A stretch of 33,822 nucleotides of DNA from an uncultured Lachnospiraceae bacterium (GCA_947566705.1 CANOLA010000031.1:1-33822); one strand, 5' to 3'; shown: positions 6,668 through 14,998, counted from the first letter of the stretch. A program made the numbers and translations. Notes: generated by a model not told the origin, from the letters alone.

Positions 6668-7977
6668 CTAATCCGAGGCTTTCTGGGCCGCCCATTCATC
6701 CTTCACGCTCTTTATTACGGTATCCCATTCGCATTTGCCTTTGGCATAGCTTAACAGCAGGGAGCCAAAATCGTTTTTGAACTGCTGGCTCGGGAATGTT
6801 GAAAAAATCCAGTTTACCGAACTTGTGGCATCATTGCCGATATCCTCCGCGACTTCACGCGCCAGCGGATTATCCGGTCGTTCATCCTCCGAAAAAGTGT
6901 TAAACGGGGGAATAAAGCCCAGTTTGCTGATTACATAGTCTTTCCCGGTATCTGAGCTGTACACCCATTTGATAAAATCAATTGCCGCCTGCTGCTCAGC
7001 CTCGGATGAGGTGGAATTTACACACAGATAATTTCCGGTACCAATACATAGTCCCTGGCTCTCCTCACCTTCCACACCGGTATAAATAGGCAGGTATTTT
7101 ATATTTTCCTCTTTGACTTTGTTTCCTTCCACATCCGAAATCTGGCTCCATGCCCAGTTGCCGTTCTGAACCATTGCAGCTTCTTCAAGGGCAAATTCCG
7201 TCATGGAATCAGTTACCGATTTCTGGGCCAGCTCGGTCCTTGGTGTGCAGGAATTATTTATATAAAGGTCAAATATATTCCTGAAATTGTCACCATACGT
7301 AAAATCCAGCGTGTCACTGTCAGAAACATTTTTATCACGAAACTCATAGTACACCGGCAGGTTAGCCAGGTGTGTCTGCCAGCGCCAGTCTTCCCCGGAA
7401 CCAAAGGAAGTGGATGCGAACACGCCCTTAATTCCGAGCTCGTCTTTGTGAAGCGTCATGTCTTCCACAACAGCCTTCAGTTTTTCAAAATTGTTTACCT
7501 CATCCATGCTGGAAAAGATACAGCCTTTGAGGGAAGCTCAAAATATTTTTTCATAATGGCATCGTTGTAGATGATGCCGTATCCTTCCACAACGTAAGGG
7601 ATGCCGTAAACACCGTCATCAACTGTTACGGCAATATCCTTGTCCAGCTGCCAGGAATACAGTTCTGTGTCGCTTAAATCCAGACAGAAATTTTTAAAGT
7701 TGCTATAGCCGATTGGCCCGTTAATATGGAACAGGACAGGCGCATTCTTTTTAGCCAGCTCCGCTTTTAAGCGCTGCTCATAGTTTCCGTTTGCCACAGT
7801 CAGCACTTTGACCTCGATGCCTGTCTCTTCTTCATAATCCGCTGCGATTTCCCGCCAGACAGTCGCCACCTCCGGTTTGAAATTAAGGTAATAAATGGAT
7901 TGTTTTTCCCTGCTGGTTTCACAGCCTGTAAGAATGCAGGCGGACAATATGGCGGCTAATAATAAGATACGCTTCAT
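6668..7977 (-). pseudogene. ABC-type extracellular solute-binding lipoprotein, split by one-base frameshift
   Basis: Two frames (7495-7977, and 6668 to about 7507) make one family-1 (MalE/UgpB-like) solute-binding protein. The N-part has a signal peptide with lipobox L16-T-G-C19 and 'PEVATVWREIAADYEEETGI'. The C-part has 'AALEEAAMVQNGNWAWSQ'-type features: 'MVQNGNWAWSQ', 'AAIDFIKWVYSS' and 'LGFIPPFNTF'. In coding orientation the break is at TCTTTTCC (plus strand A4 at 7513-7516). One more T would join 'SKAVSF' to 'SSMDEVNNFEKL' and give about 436 residues, the normal family length. RBS GGGGAG precedes ATG 7977. No permease or ATPase genes are adjacent; instead the MCP follows by 10 bp. It is either recently inactivated, slippage-variable, or a sequencing error; the rest of both halves is well conserved. 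Confidence 0.85.
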
Positions 7978-8088
7978 ATTCGGACTCCCCGTACTTTGTT
8001 TTTATATGTTTTTTCGTTACCCCTGAGATATTATTATTTTACATTATCTTGCGGGAAATGTCAGTTTCATGTGGAATAAAATTTTCAA

Positions 8089-8754
8089 TTACGGCGTGTT
8101 TTCATTCGGACTTCTTTTTCCGGCAAGCAGCAGTAGAAATCCCGGTACAGCGTAGACAGCGGCGGCTATAGGCAGAATGTGTTTCCACTTTAAGAAACCG
8201 TCAAGAAAATCCTCAGGGACTGCGCCTGGTTCCCCGGTGTAATAACGGTTATTGCAATAAAATACCTGCCGTTTTTTAGTATCTGCTTTTTGCACCAGAC
8301 TCATGGCGTCCCCGATGCTGGAGGTAGTGTGTTTGTAATTAACTTCATCTCCGTTATCCAGAAATGCCTGGTATTCCACATAGTTGGAAAAGCTTGTGTT
8401 CGAGCGGTGGCGGATTCGTGTGGTATGCTTTTCCTGCCAGAATTTTACCGCCTTAAAACTGTAAGTTCCGCAGTCTTTAATATCCTCAGAACCATACCCC
8501 TTTAACATGGCTAAAGCAAGGATTCCGATGCAGAGTACTGCATACATTATAAACTGGATTCCGGCTCCGTTCAGCCGGGTGGAAGCAGCGTTTGAAATGA
8601 CATAGACTGCCACTGCGGCCATTAAGCCGAACAGCAGAAATCTATCCATGGTGTCGTCCTCTTTTCCTGGAAAACAGACAAACAGGATGACTGCCAGTGC
8701 AATCATCCCCGGAAACTGTATCCAGGAGCTTATTTTATTCATTGTTCGTTTCAT
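8089..8754 (-). CDS. Hypothetical membrane protein with four transmembrane helices
   Basis: The frame extends upstream to 9084, but that part runs antisense through the tyrS leader and reads poorly. ATG 8754 has GGAAAGG about 7 bp before it and gives 221 residues. Three helices lie in the first half ('MIALAVILFVCF', 'LLFGLMAAVAVYVIS', 'FIMYAVLCIGILALAML'). A polar domain of about 85 residues follows ('FWQEKHTTRIRHRSNTSFSN', 'VEYQAFLDNGDEVNYKHTTS'), then one last helix ('ILPIAAAVYAVPGFLLLLAG'). The layout resembles DUF3592-like membrane proteins, where a beta domain is held between helices, but I do not assert membership. It is transcribed away from tyrS and is 111 bp upstream of the solute-binding gene. 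Its function is unknown. Confidence 0.7.
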   Translation of the reverse strand: MKRTMNKISSWIQFPGMIALAVILFVCFPGKEDDTMDRFLLFGLMAAVAVYVISNAASTRLNGAGIQFIMYAVLCIGILALAMLKGYGSEDIKDCGTYSFKAVKFWQEKHTTRIRHRSNTSFSNYVEYQAFLDNGDEVNYKHTTSSIGDAMSLVQKADTKKRQVFYCNNRYYTGEPGAVPEDFLDGFLKWKHILPIAAAVYAVPGFLLLLAGKRSPNENTP

Positions 8755-8887
8755 TGTTTTTTCCTTTCCTGTATTTTTTCTAAAATTATACCAGTATACA
8801 GTCTGCACTTCCATAATGCGGTTGAAAAAAATGAAATCATTTGTCCGTGATATTGTGGATATCAAACAGACAGAGGACAATTTTGGG

Positions 8888-8916
8888 TTGACAAATTTTA
8901 ACCTGCTTATTATAAT
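8888..8916 (+). promoter_or_regulatory. Consensus sigma-A promoter of the tyrS leader
   Basis: TTGACA (8888-8893), a 17-bp spacer, then TATAAT (8911-8916): a perfect match in both boxes and spacing. Transcription should start near 8923, which is where the T-box leader begins. Confidence 0.9.
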
Positions 8917-8922
8917 GCATAT

Positions 8923-9200
8923 TAAATAAAATAATGAAAGCTGTGATAAGAACAAGTAGCAGAAAACAGACACATACAGAAAGTGACCGGCTGATGAGAG
9001 GTGCATGGAGAGTTTTTTTGCGAATACATCTTTGAGCTTCGCACCAAACCCCGGACGGGCAGTAGGCTGCGACGGTTTGTACACGTTAGAGTACAGGGTA
9101 TTGGCAGATACCTGTTAAGGCAGACCATGCGAGTGGTCTGTGAAAAAAGGTGGTAACACGAAAGTAATCTTCGTCCTTTACGGGACGGGGATTTTTTTAT
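8923..9200 (+). promoter_or_regulatory. T-box riboswitch, tyrosine-specific, upstream of tyrS
   Basis: A leader of nearly 280 nt. Stem I begins around GAACAAGTAGCAG (8949 onwards) and includes a GAA-TAC-A specifier segment at 9022-9028, where TAC (9025-9027) reads Tyr. The T-box proper is AAGGTGGTAACACG (9147-9160), the conserved bulge that pairs with the NCCA end of uncharged tRNA. A terminator hairpin follows at 9166-9193, with T7 at 9192-9198. Uncharged tRNA-Tyr should stabilise the antiterminator and allow tyrS transcription. The codon agrees with the downstream gene. The specifier assignment is by pattern, not by folding. Confidence 0.9.
9166..9198 (+). terminator. T-box terminator hairpin
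   Basis: AATCTTCGTCC (9166-9176) pairs with GGACGGGGATT (9183-9193), including G-U pairs, around a TTTACG loop. T7 spans 9192-9198. It is the regulated terminator of the tyrS leader. Confidence 0.85.
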
Positions 9201-9217
9201 TTCAGGGAGGATAAAAT

Positions 9218-10441
9218 ATGCAGTTATACGATGAATTAGTTGCAAGGGGATTAATTGCACAGGTAACAGACGAAGATGAGATTAAGGAACTGATTAACAA
9301 CGGAAAGGCTGTCTTTTACATCGGCTTCGATCCTACCGCAGACAGTCTTCATGTAGGGCATTTTATGGCGCTGTGCCTGATGAAACGACTTCAGATGGCA
9401 GGCAACAAACCGATTGCCTTAATCGGCGGCGGTACGGCAATGATCGGCGACCCGTCCGGAAGGACCGACATGCGCCAGATGATGACAGAGGAAACCATTG
9501 CGCATAATGTGGAGTGCTTTAAAAAACAGATGAGCCGTTTTATTGATTTTTCTGATGACAAGGCGCTTCTGGTAAACAATGCTGACTGGCTGATGGATTT
9601 AAACTATATTGATGTGCTGCGGGAAGTGGGCTCCCACTTTTCCGTAAACCGCATGCTCACGGCGGAGTGTTATAAGCAGCGTATGGAAAAAGGTTTAAGC
9701 TTTCTGGAATTTAACTACATGATTATGCAGAGTTATGACTTTTACATTCTTTACCAGAAATACGGCTGCAACATGGAATTCGGAGGGGATGACCAGTGGA
9801 GCAACATGCTGGGCGGAACAGAGCTGATCCGCAGAAAGCTTGGAAAAGATGCCTATGCCATGACAATCAACCTGCTTTTAAACTCCGAAGGAAACAAAAT
9901 GGGAAAAACACAGTCAGGCGCCGTCTGGCTTGATCCGGAAAAAACATCCCCATTTGAATTTTACCAGTACTGGAGAAACGTATCCGATGCTGATGTATTA
10001 AAATGCATCAAAATGCTGACCTTCCTTCCGCTGGAGGAAATCCAGGCAATGGAAAGCTGGGAAGGCAGCCAGCTGAACCGGGCAAAGGAAATCCTTGCGT
10101 TTGAGCTTACCAGCCTCGTACATGGTGAAGAGGAGGCAAAAAAAGCCGAGGAGAGCGCCAAAGCCCTGTTTACCGGCGGCAATGCGCAGGATATGCCGAC
10201 TGCTGTTATTACAGCGGCTGACTTAAAGGAAGGAAAAATCGACATCCTGGGACTTTTGGTAAGCGCGTCACTGTCCAAATCAAGGGGAGAGGCAAGGCGT
10301 AACGTGGAGCAGGGCGGCGTCACCGTAAACGGGGATAAGATTACGGATATACACACTGCCTACACTCTTGAGGAGATTAAGGCTAAAGACTTTATCTTAA
10401 AGCGCGGTAAAAAGAATTTCTGCAGGATTGTGGCGGAGTAA
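9218..10441 (+). CDS. tyrS: Tyrosyl-tRNA synthetase
   Basis: A cytosolic class I aminoacyl-tRNA synthetase of 407 residues, the usual TyrRS length. It activates tyrosine with ATP and charges tRNA-Tyr. The HIGH-like motif is H45-V-G-H48 within '[15 protein letters not shown]'. The tyrosine-site segment '[19 protein letters not shown]' and '[13 protein letters not shown]' are typical. The KMSKS equivalent is K227-M-G-K-T231. The C-terminus is an S4 RNA-binding domain ('[20 protein letters not shown]'). GGGAGG sits 9 bp before ATG 9218. It is the only gene before the spoVT promoter and is controlled by the T-box directly upstream. Confidence 0.98.
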   Translation: MQLYDELVARGLIAQVTDEDEIKELINNGKAVFYIGFDPTADSLHVGHFMALCLMKRLQMAGNKPIALIGGGTAMIGDPSGRTDMRQMMTEETIAHNVECFKKQMSRFIDFSDDKALLVNNADWLMDLNYIDVLREVGSHFSVNRMLTAECYKQRMEKGLSFLEFNYMIMQSYDFYILYQKYGCNMEFGGDDQWSNMLGGTELIRRKLGKDAYAMTINLLLNSEGNKMGKTQSGAVWLDPEKTSPFEFYQYWRNVSDADVLKCIKMLTFLPLEEIQAMESWEGSQLNRAKEILAFELTSLVHGEEEAKKAEESAKALFTGGNAQDMPTAVITAADLKEGKIDILGLLVSASLSKSRGEARRNVEQGGVTVNGDKITDIHTAYTLEEIKAKDFILKRGKKNFCRIVAE

Positions 10442-10470
10442 TGTGCGAAATTTAATTAAAAAAATTTTTC

Positions 10471-10500
10471 TGTATAAAGTTCCTTCATTTACAGATACTA
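10471..10500 (+). promoter_or_regulatory. Candidate sporulation (sigma-G/F type) promoter for spoVT
   Basis: TGTATA (10471-10476), a 17-bp spacer, then GATACTA (10494-10500). The forespore sigma-G consensus is roughly TGAATA with a 17-18 bp spacer and CATACTA, so this is one mismatch per box. spoVT of Bacillus is a known sigma-G gene, which supports the call. Start mapping would settle it. Confidence 0.5.
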
Positions 10501-10534
10501 ACAAAAAGTACTGTATATGGAGGAATTTTTATAT

Positions 10535-11083
10535 ATGAAAGCAACAGGAATTGTGAGGAGAATTGATGACCTGGGAAGAATTGTAGTGCCAAAGGAAATC
10601 CGCCGGACACTCCGGATCCGGGAGGGAGACCCGCTTGAAATCTTTACCAGCCGCGAGGGCGAAATCATGCTGAAAAAATACTCTCCGGTAGGCGAGCTTG
10701 GGGAATTTGCAGCAAGCTATGCGCAGGCACTGGCACAGGCGGTGGATGCGCTTGTATGTATTACGGACAGGGATTATGTGATTGCGGCAGCAGGAAGCGG
10801 ACGCAAGGAACTGGAAGGAGAGCATCTGAGTGCGGAGGTGGAACAGCTTATGGAAAAAAGAGGAACATTTGCAGTTGCAGATGTGCACCACGAACTTCCG
10901 ATCGTGGCAAAAGAATGGAACAGTGATTATAAAGAAGCCGTCATTTCCACCATTACATGCAACGGTGACTGCCAGGGTTCTGTCATCATGCTGGAAAAAA
11001 GCGGAAGCAATGAGGGGAAAGATGTACTCCGGGCACTTGCGGTTTCCGCTGCGAATTTTCTTGGAAAGCATATGGAACAGTAG
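10535..11083 (+). CDS. spoVT: SpoVT-type AbrB-family sporulation transcription regulator
   Basis: 182 residues. An ATG at 10517 is part of the ribosome binding region; TGGAGGAA (10518-10524) points to ATG 10535, which gives the standard opening 'MKATGIVRRIDDLGRIVVPK'. The N-terminal 50 residues are the swapped-hairpin AbrB DNA-binding domain ('IRRTLRIREGDPLEIF'). The rest (about 55-180) is the GAF-like domain of SpoVT, including 'DALVCITDRDYVIAAAGSG' and 'GSVIMLEKS'. In Bacillus SpoVT tunes forespore sigma-G genes. Clostridial genomes often carry several such paralogues, so exact orthology is not certain. It is followed by an intrinsic terminator and preceded by a sigma-G-like promoter. Confidence 0.92.
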   Translation: MKATGIVRRIDDLGRIVVPKEIRRTLRIREGDPLEIFTSREGEIMLKKYSPVGELGEFAASYAQALAQAVDALVCITDRDYVIAAAGSGRKELEGEHLSAEVEQLMEKRGTFAVADVHHELPIVAKEWNSDYKEAVISTITCNGDCQGSVIMLEKSGSNEGKDVLRALAVSAANFLGKHMEQ

Positions 11084-11098
11084 GGAAAACAGATATGT

Positions 11099-11130
11099 AA
11101 AAAAGCGGGCATGTACCGCTTTTTTATTTT
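11099..11130 (+). terminator. Intrinsic terminator after spoVT
   Basis: AAAAAAGCGG (11099-11108) and CCGCTTTTTT (11116-11125) form a 10-bp stem around GCATGTA, ending in a T run and ATTTT. It lies 15 bp past the spoVT stop. Confidence 0.9.
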
Positions 11131-11224
11131 GTAAGAAAATTTTAAGAAAAAGATAATTTGCATATATGCACGAAAAGAGATAAAATACATCATGAACTAT
11201 AATACCCTGGAAAAAGGAGAGTAT

Positions 11225-13552
11225 ATGGCGGACAAGAAGGACAAACGGAAAAAAAAGAAAAAGAAACACCGGGTTTTCTGGTTTTTTATCAAGCTTCAGA
11301 TATTTTTAATGCTGATTGTACTGGGAGGGTTTGGCTACTACTATTTTGGCGGTTATGCGGACGAGATTCAGCAGCTGAAACGTGAGGCAGTCCAGGAAGT
11401 TGCGGACTCCGATGATAAAATTTTTATTCCTTCGCAGACATGCTTTGTATATGATACAAACGGGGATCTGATATCGGAGCGGAAAGGGCAGAAGGACGCG
11501 CAGTATGTAAAGTACGGCGACATTCCCCAGAGCTTTGTGACTGCGACCATCAGTATTGAGGACAAAAAATTTTACCAGCACAACGGTGTGGATTTTAAGG
11601 GCGTGGTCCGTGCTGCAAAGGGAATGGTTGAGGCAAAACTCAAAAAAACCCAGTCAACGCAGGGCGGTGCAAGTACAATTACCATGCAGCTTGCAAAAAT
11701 CATGTACATGAAGCCGGACAGGACGTGGCAGTACAAGGTGAAGCAGATGTTCCTTGCGATGGAGCTGGAGAAGCGGTACAGCAAGGAAAAAATTCTGGAA
11801 TTTTACCTGAATAACGAGTATTTTGCCAATGGATATTATGGCATTGATGCTGCATGCCATGGATATTTTGACTGTGAACTTTCCGAGCTCGACATTTCGC
11901 AGGTGGCATTTCTCTGTGCGATACCGAACAGTCCGACGTATTATGATCCGGTGAAAAATCCGATGAATACAAAAAAACGCCGGGACCGTATTTTAAAAAA
12001 TATGTACGAGGACGGAAAAATCACCCAGAGGCAGTATTATGAAGCGGTTACGGAAGATATTACGCTGAACCGGCCGCAGGAGAGCGAAACTGACAAACTC
12101 AATAATTATGTGGATACTTATACATACTATTGTGCAATCCGTGCCCTGATGGAGCAGGACGGGTTTGAATTCAAGTATTATTTCGATTCGGAAGAGGAAA
12201 AAGAGGCGTATAACGAAGAGTATGAAGAGCTGTATGGAATCTGCCAGAAAAAGCTGTATTCCGGAGGCTACAAAATTTATACGTCCCTTGACATGGATAA
12301 ACAGAAAAAGCTGCAGAAGTCAGTAAACGACACACTTGCCGGGTTTAAGGGCAAGGATAAGGAAGGAATGCATAAAATGCAGGGGTCTGCCGTATGTATT
12401 GACAACGATACGGGATACGTGGTTGCAATTGTCGGGGGAAGGGAGCCGCATTTTAAGACATACACCTTAAACCGTGCGTACCAGAGCCACAGGCAGCCGG
12501 GAAGTTCCATCAAACCGCTGATTGTTTATACCCCGCAGCTGGAGCGGGGCTATGATCCCGATACCATTGTGGACGACCATAAATTTGAGGACGGGCCGAC
12601 CAATGCAAACGGCGGATATGCAGGAAAAGTACCGCTGCGCTATGCAGTGGCACAGTCGCTTAATACAGTTGCGTGGCAGCTGTATGAGGAGCTGACGCCG
12701 ACCGTCGGACTGCAGTACCTCAAAAACATGAATTTCAGCAGTATTGCAGAGGAGGATTATGTACCGGCGACGTCGCTTGGCGGATTTACAAACGGTGTGT
12801 CGGCAGTGGAAATGGCGTCTGCTTATGCAGCGCTGGAAAATGACGGCATGTACCGTGCCCCGACATGTGTCACCAGCATTGTTGATTCCGATGAAAACGT
12901 GGTATATACGGCTGATGTAAAGGAAGTATCTGTCTACAAGAAGGATGCAGCACGAACAATGACGGATATTCTTACCACTGTTATGGAAAGCGGAACAGGA
13001 CGCAGGTTAAAGCTTAAGGATATGCCGTGTGCAGGAAAAACCGGTACCACCAATGACCATAAGGACGGATGGTTCTGCGGGTTTACCAGGTACTATACCA
13101 CCTGCGTCTGGGTAGGGTATGATTATCCGAAAGTGCTGTCCAACCTGAGCGGTAATACCTATCCGGGACAGATATGGAATTCCTTTATGTCTGCGGTGCA
13201 TGAGGATCTGAAACCGCTGGATTTTCTGCCGTATGCAAAACTTTCAGATGAATTTGTGGACGAGAAGGAAAAAGAGGAGGATGAGCGCGACAAGAGGCGC
13301 GAAGAGAACCAGATTACGGAAGACCCGGATGAAAACAATGGCGGTAACAACGGTGATAACAACGGCGATGATGAAAACAATGATGTTCCCCAGGAGCCGG
13401 ATGACAACCCGGATGCAAATCTGCCGGAGAATCCGGACGATAATCCTGAAAATCCGGATGAAAACCAGCCGGAAAACCCGGATGATAATCCAAACGAACC
13501 GGTCCAGCCGCCGGATGACAACCCGGCAGAGGAACCGGCAAATCCGGAGTGA
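11225..13552 (+). CDS. Class A penicillin-binding protein (PBP1A family), bifunctional transglycosylase/transpeptidase
   Basis: About 775 residues; builds and cross-links peptidoglycan at the outer membrane face. AAGGAGA precedes ATG 11225; an ATG at 11192 upstream has no such site. A very basic cytoplasmic tip ('KKDKRKKKKKKHRVFWF') is followed by one TM helix. The GT51 domain has the catalytic Glu E112 in 'SIEDKKFYQHNGVDFKG', plus 'GGASTITMQLAK' and 'EKILEFYLNNEYFANGYYG'. The transpeptidase has S427-x-x-K430 in 'RQPGSSIKPL', S478-L-N480 and K605-T-G-T. The C-terminal 75 or so residues are Asn/Asp/Pro/Glu-rich and lack a fold, probably reaching into or across the wall. All catalytic motifs are intact. 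It appears to be monocistronic. Confidence 0.96.
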   Translation: MADKKDKRKKKKKKHRVFWFFIKLQIFLMLIVLGGFGYYYFGGYADEIQQLKREAVQEVADSDDKIFIPSQTCFVYDTNGDLISERKGQKDAQYVKYGDIPQSFVTATISIEDKKFYQHNGVDFKGVVRAAKGMVEAKLKKTQSTQGGASTITMQLAKIMYMKPDRTWQYKVKQMFLAMELEKRYSKEKILEFYLNNEYFANGYYGIDAACHGYFDCELSELDISQVAFLCAIPNSPTYYDPVKNPMNTKKRRDRILKNMYEDGKITQRQYYEAVTEDITLNRPQESETDKLNNYVDTYTYYCAIRALMEQDGFEFKYYFDSEEEKEAYNEEYEELYGICQKKLYSGGYKIYTSLDMDKQKKLQKSVNDTLAGFKGKDKEGMHKMQGSAVCIDNDTGYVVAIVGGREPHFKTYTLNRAYQSHRQPGSSIKPLIVYTPQLERGYDPDTIVDDHKFEDGPTNANGGYAGKVPLRYAVAQSLNTVAWQLYEELTPTVGLQYLKNMNFSSIAEEDYVPATSLGGFTNGVSAVEMASAYAALENDGMYRAPTCVTSIVDSDENVVYTADVKEVSVYKKDAARTMTDILTTVMESGTGRRLKLKDMPCAGKTGTTNDHKDGWFCGFTRYYTTCVWVGYDYPKVLSNLSGNTYPGQIWNSFMSAVHEDLKPLDFLPYAKLSDEFVDEKEKEEDERDKRREENQITEDPDENNGGNNGDNNGDDENNDVPQEPDDNPDANLPENPDDNPENPDENQPENPDDNPNEPVQPPDDNPAEEPANPE
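13321..13549 (+). repeat. Low-complexity tail repeats in the penicillin-binding protein gene
   Basis: Imperfect in-frame repeats built around 'NPDDN', 'NPDEN' and 'GDNNGD', with codons such as AATCCGGATGAAAAC recurring. Tail length may vary between strains through slippage or recombination. It encodes the disordered extracytoplasmic end of the protein. Confidence 0.75.
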
Positions 13553-13624
13553 TGAACAGCATATGCGGTCTGCGGATGCCTGTTAAGCGGTTATGAGTTT
13601 CTGAAATAAAGTTTGAAATGTGGC

Positions 13625-13653
13625 TTGGCGTTTTCGCATCCATATGGTAAAAT
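13625..13653 (+). promoter_or_regulatory. Candidate sigma-A promoter for the glucokinase gene
   Basis: TTGGCG (13625-13630), a 17-bp spacer, then TAAAAT (13648-13653), 45 bp before the start codon. A reasonable match, not perfect. Confidence 0.5.
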
Positions 13654-13698
13654 AAGTAAAACGTACAGGACATACAGTCAGATTTGGGAGGGTATCAG

Positions 13699-14637
13699 GT
13701 GAAGAAATATGGTTTTGGAGTTGACGTAGGCGGAACCAGCGTCAAAATGGGATTTTTTGAGACAGACGGAAAGCTTCTGGACAAATGGGAGATACGTACC
13801 AATACAAATGATAAAGGAAAGGAAATCCTGCCGGACATTGCGCGGGCAATTGATAATAAGCTTGCGCAGGAGGGCATCAGTAAAAATGATGTGGAAGGCG
13901 TGGGAATCGGCGTGCCGGGTCCGGTGCGTACGGACGGCGTGGTAAATATCTGTGTCAACCTCGGCTGGGGTGTGATAAATGTGGCAGAGGAGCTGTCCGG
14001 CATGACCGGCCTGAAAGTAAAAGTAGGCAATGACGCCAATGTGGCTGCGCTCGGTGAAATGTGGCAGGGCGGTGCAAAAGGAAGCAGTGACGTAATTCTG
14101 GTAACCCTTGGAACCGGCGTCGGGGGCGGCATTATTGTGGATGGAAAGATTGTGGCAGGTTTTGACGGCGCAGGCGGCGAAATCGGACATATCACGGTAA
14201 ACAACGATGAAATTGAGCCATGCAACTGCGGCCAGTACGGCTGTCTGGAGCAGTATACTTCTGCTACCGGGATTGTACGCATGGCAAAACGCAAGCTTGC
14301 CAAGACGGCGGATGACACAAAGCTGCGCAGCTATACCAGGCTGTCGGCAAAGGACGTTTTTGACGAGGCAAAGAAAGGCGATGAAGTTGCGCTTGGTCTG
14401 GTGGATGACCTTGGGGAAATTTTAGGTTCTGCACTGTCCAACATGGCATGTGTCGTAAACCCGGAGGTTATCGTAATCGGGGGCGGCGTGTCCAAAGCCG
14501 GGCAGATTCTGATTGACACCATACAGAAACACTACGTGGAAACAGCGTTCCATGCATGCAGAAATACAAGATTTGAACTTGCCAGACTTGGCAATGACGC
14601 AGGGATTTACGGGTCCATGCGGATGATACTGGAATAA
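13699..14637 (+). CDS. glcK: ROK-family glucokinase
   Basis: 312 residues; phosphorylates glucose (ATP-dependent) at entry into glycolysis. The start is GTG 13699, 6 bp after GGGAGGG; TTG 13684 overlaps that site. The N-terminal phosphate loop is 'GVDVGGTSVKMGFF', and the proposed catalytic Asp is D112 in 'VGNDANVAALGEMWQGGA'. The second phosphate loop is 'VTLGTGVGGGIIVDGK'. The ROK zinc motif is complete, 'CNCGQYGCLE' with C175, C177 and C182, following the His of 'GGEIGHITV'. 'VNPEVIVIGGGVS' is the adenosine motif. No DNA-binding domain is present, so this is an enzyme and not a ROK repressor. It ends 15 bp before the fatty acid promoter, and no terminator is seen between them. Confidence 0.93.
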   Translation: MKKYGFGVDVGGTSVKMGFFETDGKLLDKWEIRTNTNDKGKEILPDIARAIDNKLAQEGISKNDVEGVGIGVPGPVRTDGVVNICVNLGWGVINVAEELSGMTGLKVKVGNDANVAALGEMWQGGAKGSSDVILVTLGTGVGGGIIVDGKIVAGFDGAGGEIGHITVNNDEIEPCNCGQYGCLEQYTSATGIVRMAKRKLAKTADDTKLRSYTRLSAKDVFDEAKKGDEVALGLVDDLGEILGSALSNMACVVNPEVIVIGGGVSKAGQILIDTIQKHYVETAFHACRNTRFELARLGNDAGIYGSMRMILE

Positions 14638-14650
14638 TTTACAAAAAATA

Positions 14651-14711
14651 TCTTGACAATCAAACTATTTGGAAATATACTGGCAGTATAAAATAGTTTG
14701 GTTGTCAAATT
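14651..14711. promoter_or_regulatory. Paired FabT-like operators forming a 17/18 inverted repeat
   Basis: Site 1 (14651-14666) reads AGTTTGATTGTCAAGA on the minus strand. Site 2 (14695-14711) reads AGTTTGGTTGTCAAATT on the plus strand. Both resemble the streptococcal FabT site, whose core is TTTGA-TTATC-AAA. The larger 18-mers at 14653-14670 and 14691-14708 are inverted copies with one mismatch, 20 bp apart, straddling the -10 box. The MarR-family gene at the end of the operon is the likely binder. Occupancy of both sites would cover the -35 box and the transcription start. Confidence 0.7.
14653..14681 (+). promoter_or_regulatory. Sigma-A promoter of the fatty acid operon
   Basis: TTGACA (14653-14658), a 17-bp spacer and TATACT (14676-14681). 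The -35 is embedded in the first FabT-like operator, and the expected start near 14688 falls just before the second. Confidence 0.85.
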
Positions 14712-14760
14712 ATTTTAATGCGCCCTGGCGCAAAAATGAAAAGAAAAAGGAGACAAGACC

Positions 14761-14994
14761 ATGTTAGAAAAGTTGAAAGAGATCATTGCAGACCAGTTAA
14801 ACGTTGACGCAGATTCAGTTACCCCTGAGTCAAAGTTCAAAGAGGACTTAGAGGCAGATTCCCTGGATCTGTTTGAGCTTGTTATGGCCCTGGAAGAGGA
14901 GTATGGGGTTGAGATTCCTTCTGAGGATCTTGGAAACATTTTAACAGTACAGGACGTAATCAGTTATCTTGAGAATAAGGGTGTAGAGGCGTAA
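14761..14994 (+). CDS. acpP: Acyl carrier protein
   Basis: 77 residues, standard ACP size, very acidic. The phosphopantetheine attachment motif is in 'EADSLDLFELVMALEEEYG', with the Ser of D-S-L-D as the modified residue. It carries the growing acyl chain as a thioester for all Fab enzymes encoded downstream. AAGGAG lies before ATG 14761. It is the first gene of the fatty acid operon, 4 bp before fabK. Confidence 0.97.
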   Translation: MLEKLKEIIADQLNVDADSVTPESKFKEDLEADSLDLFELVMALEEEYGVEIPSEDLGNILTVQDVISYLENKGVEA

Positions 14995-14998
14995 TCAG

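Noticed and set aside
8755-9084. Upstream extension of the minus-strand membrane protein frame
   Set aside because: It runs antisense through the T-box leader and the tyrS promoter, reads as unlikely protein, and ATG 8754 has a good ribosome binding site.
10529-11269. A 246-codon minus-strand frame opposite spoVT
   Set aside because: Fully antisense to a well-recognised gene, Cys/Phe/His-rich shadow composition, no ribosome binding site of note.
13695-14318. 207-codon minus-strand frame opposite glucokinase
   Set aside because: Pro/Ser/Thr-rich shadow of a GC-rich gene; glucokinase motifs are complete on the plus strand.
13699-14637. ROK protein as a transcriptional repressor (NagC/XylR type)
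   Set aside because: No N-terminal helix-turn-helix domain; the protein begins directly with the phosphate-binding loop.
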